DNA of 32,039 bases, taken from positions 1 through 32,039 of the forward strand of contig JAEUML010000111.1 in NCBI GenBank assembly GCA_016792785.1, given 5' to 3'. Each line of letters starts with the position of its first letter. The stretch's first letter is position 1. Of this stretch, positions 22,799 to 32,039 are shown piece after piece. The notes beneath the pieces were generated by a model. It saw nothing but the letters and a program-made list of their open reading frames with translations. It ran no database searches and was not told the origin of the DNA. Made by a program: the position numbers and the translations under genes. This DNA is from Alphaproteobacteria bacterium (GTDB taxonomy: Bacteria; Pseudomonadota; Alphaproteobacteria; Micropepsales; Micropepsaceae).

Positions 22799-22821
22799 GG
22801 CGGCGTCCAAGGGGCGCCGCC
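22799..22821 (+). terminator. Stem-loop after the first flagellin gene
   Basis: GGCGGCG (22799-22805) pairs with CGCCGCC (22815-22821) around a 9-base loop, 16 bases after the flagellin stop. There is no T-run, so it may protect the mRNA 3' end rather than terminate. The strong terminator at 22860 follows. Confidence 0.5.
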
Positions 22822-22859
22822 CTCCCGAAAAGCCCGGCTCCTCCCGGCAAGAACTTCCC

Positions 22860-22890
22860 ATGCCCGGCAAATTCTGCCGGGCATTTTTTT
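22860..22890 (+). terminator. Rho-independent terminator of the first flagellin gene
   Basis: ATGCCCGGCA (22860-22869) pairs perfectly with TGCCGGGCAT (22875-22884) around AATTC, and seven T run from 22884 to 22890. One of the strongest terminators in the window, separating the two flagellin transcripts. The rest of the 22783-23094 gap holds only the second flagellin promoter and leader. Confidence 0.95.
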
Positions 22891-23009
22891 CCGCGGTCGC
22901 CGTGCGGCCGCGCCTTCCCATGGTGAAGGCTGAATTGACAACGTGCGCCTTCGGCGAAGGCTCGCCGTTCCGTTGGTTGAAAATCTCTAAGCAAAAACGG
23001 CCGGATTTT

Positions 23010-23025
23010 CAGGTCCGCGCCTTGC
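23010..23025 (+). promoter_or_regulatory. Candidate sigma-54 promoter of the second flagellin gene
   Basis: CAGGTCC-GCGCC-TTGC (23010-23025) has the GG-N10-GC spacing (GG 23012-23013, GC 23024-23025) and a perfect -12 TTGC, but a weaker -24 than the first flagellin promoter. Transcription would start near 23037 and leave a leader of about 58 bases, nearly the same length as for the first flagellin, which supports the call. Confidence 0.65.
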
Positions 23026-23094
23026 GATCTGGTGGTCGGGGCAAAATGCTCCACGGCAAAACGCCATATCACGACCAGAACGGAGAGATCTCAA

Positions 23095-23919
23095 ATGACT
23101 TCAGTGAACACGAACTACGGCGCCATGGTTGCGCTGCAGAACCTCAACGCCACGAACAAGGCGTTGGCCGAAGTCCAGAACCGCGTCAACACTGGCTTGC
23201 GCGTTTCGGGTCCCAAGGACAACGGCGCTATCTTCGCGATTGCCCAGGGCATGCGCACGGACGTGCAGGCGCTGAACTCCGTTCAGAACAGCTTGAATCG
23301 TACGATCAGCGTCGTCGACACCGGCATCGCCGCCGGCACGGCGGTCGCCGACCTGCTCAAGGAAATGAAGGAAAAGGCGCTGGCCGCGAAGGACTCGTCG
23401 ATCGACGCGAACGCCCGCGCCGCTTACAATGCGGACTTCGTCGCTCTGCGTGACCAGATCACGAAGACGTTGGCGAACGCCACGTTCGACGGTGCGAACC
23501 TCGTGACCTCGACCACGTCGAACATCCAAGCGTTCGCGAATGCCGACGGTTCGTCGTTCGTGACGGCGACGGGCCGCAACATGTCGCTCGGCGGTGCGAT
23601 CGTGACCGTGGCTGCAGCCGGCGTCGTTTCGACGGCGGCGACTGCTTCGACGATGGTCGCGACGATCGAGACCTCGTTGAACAACCTGACGCTGGCCTTG
23701 GCGCAGCTGGGTACCGACTCCAAGAAGCTCGGCATCCACAAGGCGTTCATGTCCAAGCTCTCGAGCGAACTCGAGAACGGCATCGGCAACCTCGTCGACG
23801 CCGACCTCGCGACCGAGAGCGCGCGTTTGCAGTCGTTGCAGACGAAGCAGCAGCTGGGCATCCAGGCGCTGTCGATCGCCAACCAGGCGCCGTCGGTCCT
23901 GCTGTCGCTGTTCCGGTAA
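23095..23919 (+). CDS. Flagellin (second copy)
   Basis: A 274-residue paralogue of the preceding flagellin. The ends are nearly the same (SVNTNYGAMVALQNLNATN; LVDADLATESARLQSLQTKQQLGIQALSIAN). The middle differs more: TVAAAGVVSTAATASTM replaces TIASTSTISTAAKASTM, so it has fewer Ser/Thr there. Filaments with two or more flagellins laid down in different zones are known in Alphaproteobacteria. I start at the ATG at 23095 (MTSVNTNY) with GGAGAG upstream; the earlier in-frame ATG at 23032 would fall before the predicted transcript start. The leader has a short hairpin (GGGGC/GCTCC, 23038-23052). Confidence 0.97.
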   Translation: MTSVNTNYGAMVALQNLNATNKALAEVQNRVNTGLRVSGPKDNGAIFAIAQGMRTDVQALNSVQNSLNRTISVVDTGIAAGTAVADLLKEMKEKALAAKDSSIDANARAAYNADFVALRDQITKTLANATFDGANLVTSTTSNIQAFANADGSSFVTATGRNMSLGGAIVTVAAAGVVSTAATASTMVATIETSLNNLTLALAQLGTDSKKLGIHKAFMSKLSSELENGIGNLVDADLATESARLQSLQTKQQLGIQALSIANQAPSVLLSLFR

Positions 23920-23945
23920 TCTGAACCGGCCGTTCGAGTAAAGCG

Positions 23946-23972
23946 CGGGGCCGGTGCGAAACGCCGGCCCCG
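23946..23972 (+). terminator. Stem-loop after the second flagellin gene
   Basis: CGGGGCCGG (23946-23954) pairs perfectly with CCGGCCCCG (23964-23972) around a 9-base loop. Only a broken T-rich tail (TGTTCGTTT) follows, so termination may be partial and some transcripts may read into the FlaG-like gene, whose start is 27 bases on. Confidence 0.6.
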
Positions 23973-23998
23973 TGTTCGTTTGAAGGGAGATGCGACTC

Positions 23999-24334
23999 AT
24001 GAGCGATCCGATTCAAATGCCGACTTCTGCGGCAGCTATCGCTCGCATTGCGCCGGTTCGTCCGGAACCACAGGTCGAGCCTGCGAAGCGTGCACAGACG
24101 GACAACGACACCGCGAACGACCGGCACGAGCGCGAGCCGACGCCGTCGGACCGGCAGCTGTCGATCACGCGCGACAAGGCGGCGAACACGTTCGTCTACC
24201 GCTCGATCGAAGCGGAGTCCGGCGACGTGGTCTGGCAATGGCCGGCCGAAGACATGCTGCGCCGGGCGCAGCATCTGCGTGCGCTTGAAGAGCGCCGGCG
24301 CGAAGAAGTGCACAAGGTCAACGAGAAGGCCTGA
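23999..24334 (+). CDS. FlaG-like flagellar protein
   Basis: FlaG proteins are small and encoded next to flagellins; loss of FlaG alters filament length in some bacteria. The 111-residue product has a disordered first half (Pro, Ala, Arg and Glu-rich) and a C-terminal FlaG-type domain, LSITRDKAANTFVYRSIEAESGDVVWQWPAEDML (about 56-90), which matches the family pattern of a strand, then D-x-x-TGEVI-like ESGDVV, then IPPE-like WPAED. A charged helix (RAQHLRALEERRREEV) ends the protein. The start at 23999 (MSDPIQ) has GAAGGGAG about 9 bases upstream. It ends 2 bases from the convergent pseC stop. Confidence 0.72.
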   Translation: MSDPIQMPTSAAAIARIAPVRPEPQVEPAKRAQTDNDTANDRHEREPTPSDRQLSITRDKAANTFVYRSIEAESGDVVWQWPAEDMLRRAQHLRALEERRREEVHKVNEKA

Positions 24335-24336
24335 GG

Positions 24337-28599
<4,263 letters not shown>

Positions 28600-28603
<4 letters not shown>

Positions 28604-29826
28604 GCGCGCGCCGTCTCGATGCGGAGTGCGGCGAGTGCCGCTGCGGCGGCTGAGCGTGCGGCGGCGATGTTGTTACCGGTGGCAAGGACCATCGCGGCGG
28701 TGCAACCGGAGTGGGTCGGGGTCGAGATTTCGTCGCCGGGGGCGACGGTGACGATCAGTTCCTCAATCCCGGGGACGCGGCGCGCGTCTTCCAGGCCCGC
28801 GACGCGCGTGACGCGGCCGGGTTCGGGGAACGCGTAGCGCTGCACGATCGGGGTCAGGCGCTTCGGTATCAATTCGTTCGGATCGAGGTGTTCGCCGAGC
28901 GCGATCTTGATGACGGCGCCGATGAAATCGACGCCGGTGTTGAGCGGGATCTCGCGCGTACAGAAATAGCCGCCTGAGGCGCGCGCGGCGAGTTCGATCA
29001 CATAAGGCTTGCCGTCGACGACGACGATGTCGCCCTTGATGTTGCCGGTCGTGATGCCGAGCGCGCGGCCCGCGGCCTCCGCGGTGCGCCGAACGGCGTC
29101 TTGCGTGCGGTGGTCGAGGTGGCTCGGCAAGTCGCCGCCGTTTTCGATGAAATAGGGAGCGTAGCGCTCCAGGTATTCGTAGTTGCGGTCCGAGAAGCCG
29201 GGCGTGAAGCCTTCGCCGTCGATCAGGATCGATTCCGTCGAGATCTGCGGGCCGCGAAGATATTCCTCGACCATCACGCGGCGCGTCGGCGACTGCGCGG
29301 CCGCGCGCTTCCACACGGCTTCGAGGTCCATGCCGCCCTTCAGGCGTTGCACGCCGCGGCTGCCGCGGCTGTCCACGGGTTTGACGACAAGGTCGTGGCC
29401 GCGCCGCTTGATGATGGCGGCGAGCTGATGGGCGTCGGCGAGCGCGGTGAACCACGGTACGGGCACGCCCGCTTCTGCGAAGCGGCGCTTCATCGCGAGC
29501 TTGTCCTGCGCGAGGCGCGCGGCTTCAACGGGAATGCCGGGGAGGCGCAACCGCTCCGCGACAGTCGCCACCGTCAACGGCGCGTCGCAGCCAATCGTGA
29601 TCACGCCGTCGATCGGTCTGACCGTGCGGTGATAGCGTTCGGCCGCCGCGAGCGTTTCGGCTGGATCGTAGGTCGAAGCGATCAAGCGGTCGTCGGCGAG
29701 GGCGAAGCCGGGCGCGTTCGGATTCAGATCACTCACCACGACGTGGCAGCCGAAATCCTTGGCGCGCTTGATGCCGTGCGTGGCTTGCACGCCGCCGGAA
29801 ACGATGAGTAGCGTCTTTTTCTTCAT
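28600..29826 (-). CDS. ATP-grasp ligase of a glycan operon
   Basis: ATP-grasp enzymes couple ATP hydrolysis to formation of a C-N or C-S bond through an acyl-phosphate. The 408-residue product has the expected three parts: an N-terminal Rossmann-like pre-ATP-grasp domain (LLIVSGGVQATHGIKRAKDFG...VVSDLNPN), the ATP-grasp core with KPVDSRGSRGVQRL, VMVEEYLRGPQISTE and GDIVVVDGKPYVIELAARASGG (metal-binding Glu), and a C-terminal subdomain. This layout resembles carbamoyl-phosphate synthase/biotin carboxylase-like and amino-acid ligase branches. A role in attaching an amino acid or other acyl group to the 4-amino group made by PseC is possible but unproven. Start and stop overlap with both neighbours. 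Confidence 0.85.
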
Positions 29827-30569
29827 CAGAAATAGAGCCCACCGTTGACGTTGATCGTCTGCGCCGTGATGTAGCGTGAGGCGTCGCTCGCCAAGAACAC
29901 GACAGCGTCGGCGACTTCACCGGGCGTGCCCAGGCGGCCGGCGACGATGCTCTCGGCGGCTTTTGCGACCGCGGGGGCGGCGAGGCCGGCTGCCGCCATT
30001 TCCGATTGGATGAGGCCGGCTGCGACGATGTTCGAGCGGATGTTCCACTTCGCACCGAAGCGCGCGATCACTTGGGCGAGCGAGATCAAGCCTGCCTTCG
30101 AGGCCGCGTAGTGCGCGGTGCGCGGGCCGCCGTACTGACCGCTGACTGAACCGATGTGGATGATCGAGCCGCCGCCTGCGGCCTTCAGGTGCGGCAGCGC
30201 GACTTGCGAGCAGATAAACGGGCCCTTCAAGTTGACGGCCAGAATCTGGTCCCAGTCGGCGTCGGTGACTTGGTCGAAGTCGGTCGGTTTGTTGATGCCG
30301 GCATTGTTGACGAGGATCGAGAAGGGGCCGAGGCGATCGACGGCCGCCTGCATCGTGCGCACGACGGCTGCGCGGTCGGTGACTTCCATCTCGAAGGCAA
30401 TTGCGCGGTTGTCGAGTTCGCGCTGCAGCGCCATCGCCTCGTCGCGCTTCGATTGATAAGTGAACGCGACTTTGGCGCCGGCGGCGGCGAGGCCGCGCAC
30501 GATCGCTTTGCCGATGCCGCGGCTTCCGCCGGTGACGAAGGCGATGCGGTCGTGAAGTGCGCCGGTCAT
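29826..30569 (-). CDS. SDR family oxidoreductase (FabG-like)
   Basis: A 247-residue classical short-chain dehydrogenase. The cofactor motif TGGSRGIG (13-20) is followed by NNAG (88-91), the catalytic Ser (about 141), and Tyr154-x3-Lys158 in HYAASKAG. It ends NVNGGLYF, like FabG. With Arg17 and Gly18 after TGGS, NADP(H) is the likelier cofactor. Many such genes are named 3-oxoacyl-ACP reductase, but here the neighbours are a transketolase and sugar enzymes, so a keto-sugar or transketolase product is the more plausible substrate (inference). The start at 30569 overlaps the transketolase stop by 4 bases, and its stop overlaps the ATP-grasp start (TGATG). Confidence 0.93.
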   Translation of the reverse strand: MTGALHDRIAFVTGGSRGIGKAIVRGLAAAGAKVAFTYQSKRDEAMALQRELDNRAIAFEMEVTDRAAVVRTMQAAVDRLGPFSILVNNAGINKPTDFDQVTDADWDQILAVNLKGPFICSQVALPHLKAAGGGSIIHIGSVSGQYGGPRTAHYAASKAGLISLAQVIARFGAKWNIRSNIVAAGLIQSEMAAAGLAAPAVAKAAESIVAGRLGTPGEVADAVVFLASDASRYITAQTINVNGGLYF

Positions 30570-31534
30570 GGGCGGGCCTTCCGGGCGATGGCGCGGCGGG
30601 CGGCTTCGGCGATGTGGGGGGCGGTCAGTTTGTAGTGTTCGGCGAGTTCTTCGGGTTCGCCCGACTGGCCGAACACGTCGCGCACGCCGACGAATTCGAT
30701 CGGGCAGGGGTTGGTTTGCGCGATAGACTCTGCGACCGCGCCGCCGAGGCCGCCGTGGATGTTGTGGTCTTCGGCGGTGACGATGCAGCCTGTCTCTTTG
30801 GATGCGGCGGCGAGAAGGGGCGCGTCGATCGGCTTGATCGTCGGCATGTTGATGACGCGGGCGGCGATGCCGTCTTTCGCGAGCAGGTCTGCAGCTTCCA
30901 CGGCGCGCGCAACTTCGACGCCGCAAGCGACGAGCGTCACGTCGTTGCCCTCGCGCAGCACTTGGCCCTTCCCGATCTCGAAACGGTGGCCTTCGGCGAA
31001 GACGCGCTTCGAGGGGCTGCGGCCGGTGCGCATATAGACAGGGCCGTCGAAGGCCAGAACCGCGCGCGTCGCCTGCGCCATTTCTTCGGCGTCGGCGGGC
31101 GAGATGACCGTCATGCCGGGAATGGCGCGGAAGGCGGCGAGGTCTTCGAGCGCCTGGGCCGAGCCGCCGTCGGGGCCCACGTCGAGGCCCGGATGGCTCG
31201 CAACGATCTTCACGTTGCGTTTCGCGTAGGCGATCGAAAGACGCGCCTGTTCGATCGCGCGCAGGCAGAAGACGGCGAACGTGGTGACGACGGGAATGAG
31301 GCCGGTTGCGGCCATGCCGCCGGCCGCCGCCATCATGTTCTGCTCGGCGATCCCGAACTGGAAGAAGCGGTCGGGATGTGCTTTGCGGAAGTGGTGCACG
31401 CCGGTGCCGCCCGCGATGTCGGCGTCGAGCACGACGACGTTCGGGTGATCCGCTGCAGCGGCCGTCAGCGCCTTGCCGAACGCTTCGCGCAGCGAGTCGC
31501 CGCTTGATGCGATCAATTGCGGGCTAGCGGACAT
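30566..31534 (-). CDS. Transketolase, C-terminal subunit
   Basis: Transketolases move a two-carbon ketol unit between sugars using thiamine diphosphate (TPP). Some bacteria split the enzyme into N- and C-terminal chains. This 322-residue chain has the pyrimidine-binding part: ADIAGGTGVHHF, then FFQFGIAEQNMMAAAGGMAATG with the Glu that activates TPP, followed by the C-terminal domain (KGQVLREGNDVTLVACGVEVA ... AEDHNIHGGLGGAVAE). Length is typical of split forms. The stop overlaps the SDR start, and its own start overlaps the N-subunit stop by 11 bases. The metabolic role in a glycan operon is unusual. Confidence 0.94.
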   Translation of the reverse strand: MSASPQLIASSGDSLREAFGKALTAAAADHPNVVVLDADIAGGTGVHHFRKAHPDRFFQFGIAEQNMMAAAGGMAATGLIPVVTTFAVFCLRAIEQARLSIAYAKRNVKIVASHPGLDVGPDGGSAQALEDLAAFRAIPGMTVISPADAEEMAQATRAVLAFDGPVYMRTGRSPSKRVFAEGHRFEIGKGQVLREGNDVTLVACGVEVARAVEAADLLAKDGIAARVINMPTIKPIDAPLLAAASKETGCIVTAEDHNIHGGLGGAVAESIAQTNPCPIEFVGVRDVFGQSGEPEELAEHYKLTAPHIAEAARRAIARKARP

Positions 31535-32039
31535 CGAGGAGGTCCTTCGCTTCTTGCGCGGTGGCGCCGAGGGCGGTGAGCGCGGTTTCCGTCTGCTCGC
31601 GCGTCAGCTTCACGCTGCCGTGCCAGAGGGGTTGATCTTCCATGTAGGGGACGCCCTTGCCCTTGATCGTGTGCGCGATGACGACGGTGGGGCGCCAGGC
31701 GATCGCGCGCGCCTCGTCGAGTGCGGCGCAAAGCGCAGGGATATCGTGACCGGGTACCTCGATCGCGTGCCAACCGAAGGCGCGCCATTTCTGCGCCAGC
31801 GGCTCAAGGCCCATGATCGCCGCGTTGCGGTCGTCGGATTGGAGTTTGTTGTAGTCGACGATGGCGCAGAGGTTCGCGAGCTTGTGGTGGGCGGCGCACA
31901 TTGCGCCTTCCCAAATTTCGCCCTCTTGCAGTTCGCCGTCGCCGAGCAGCGCGTAGGCGCGCGCGGTCTTTGCCTGGTGGCGCAGACCGAGCGCCATGCC
32001 GATTGCGACCGAGAAGCCTTGGCCGAGCGAGCCGGTGCT
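31524..32039 (-). CDS. Transketolase, N-terminal subunit (partial)
   Basis: The gene runs off the right edge; 171 residues of its C-terminal part are present. The visible part begins STGSLGQGFSVAIGMALG, the standard transketolase stretch, followed by LLGDGELQEGEIWEG with the TPP-Mg2+-binding GDG and Asn (CAIVDYNK), and the HTIKGKGVPYMED segment. The C-terminal region is short, as in split transketolases, and a separate C-subunit gene follows, so this is not a frameshifted full-length enzyme. It is the first visible gene of an operon that continues through pseC. Confidence 0.95.
   Translation of the reverse strand, partial: STGSLGQGFSVAIGMALGLRHQAKTARAYALLGDGELQEGEIWEGAMCAAHHKLANLCAIVDYNKLQSDDRNAAIMGLEPLAQKWRAFGWHAIEVPGHDIPALCAALDEARAIAWRPTVVIAHTIKGKGVPYMEDQPLWHGSVKLTREQTETALTALGATAQEAKDLLDVR

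Noticed and set aside
29826-30926. N-terminal extension of the SDR gene to 30926
   Set aside because: The extra 119 codons are Arg-rich shadow of the transketolase frame; the ATG at 30569 gives a normal SDR N-terminus.
31524-32039. A frameshifted full-length transketolase
   Set aside because: The N and C parts have proper ends and an 11-base overlap, as in known split transketolases, and no disrupted motif.

Overview
The window comes from a high-GC Gram-negative bacterium, almost certainly an alphaproteobacterium. The strongest marker is the flagellin locus near 19-24 kb, where flbT and flaF (regulators restricted to Alphaproteobacteria) sit beside two short flagellins of about 275 residues and a TPR-glycosyltransferase resembling Caulobacter FlmG. 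I cannot name the order or genus. About 38 protein genes are supported. I see no rRNA, tRNA, CRISPR array or insertion sequence.

Layout. 0-4 kb (minus strand): a class II aldolase, an orphan molybdenum hydroxylase large subunit with the form II CODH-like signature, and a RidA-family protein, probably one transcript. 3.8-6 kb: a YefM-YoeB toxin-antitoxin pair with a textbook double TTGTACAA operator, then glycerol kinase. 6-8.6 kb: moaA overlapping nadK, then a convergent Nudix hydrolase. 8.7-12.1 kb: a degenerate EAL-domain protein, two SAM methyltransferases and a YiiX-like hydrolase that has Ser where the catalytic Cys should be. 12.1-14 kb: a structured noncoding gap of about 390 bp, a 7Fe-type ferredoxin divergent from a TetR regulator with tandem operators between them, and a small membrane protein. 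14-15 kb: a second toxin-antitoxin pair (RHH-like antitoxin plus PIN toxin) with a perfect inverted repeat over its promoter. 15-17 kb: a VWA/CoxE-like protein and a MoxR ATPase separated by a REP-like palindrome. 17.1-19 kb: a coupled trio of Tat-exported aldo/keto reductase, DUF6064-like membrane protein and MmcQ/YjbR protein.

19-32 kb is one functional island for making and glycosylating flagellin. FlmG-like protein (minus) diverges from flbT-flaF. Two flagellin genes follow, each with its own sigma-54-type promoter and a downstream hairpin, then a FlaG-like gene. Facing them is a minus-strand operon that enters from beyond the right edge: split transketolase (N and C subunits), an SDR oxidoreductase, an ATP-grasp ligase, a GH57-like protein, PseB and PseC. 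PseB and PseC make the 4-amino-4,6-dideoxy-AltNAc precursor of pseudaminic acid, the sugar that FlmG attaches to flagellin in Caulobacter. The usual next enzymes (PseH, PseG, PseI, PseF) are absent from the visible part, and in their place stand a TPP-dependent two-carbon-transfer enzyme, an SDR, an ATP-grasp ligase and a GH57-type protein. This combination is the best candidate here for an undescribed pathway, possibly an unusual flagellin glycan.
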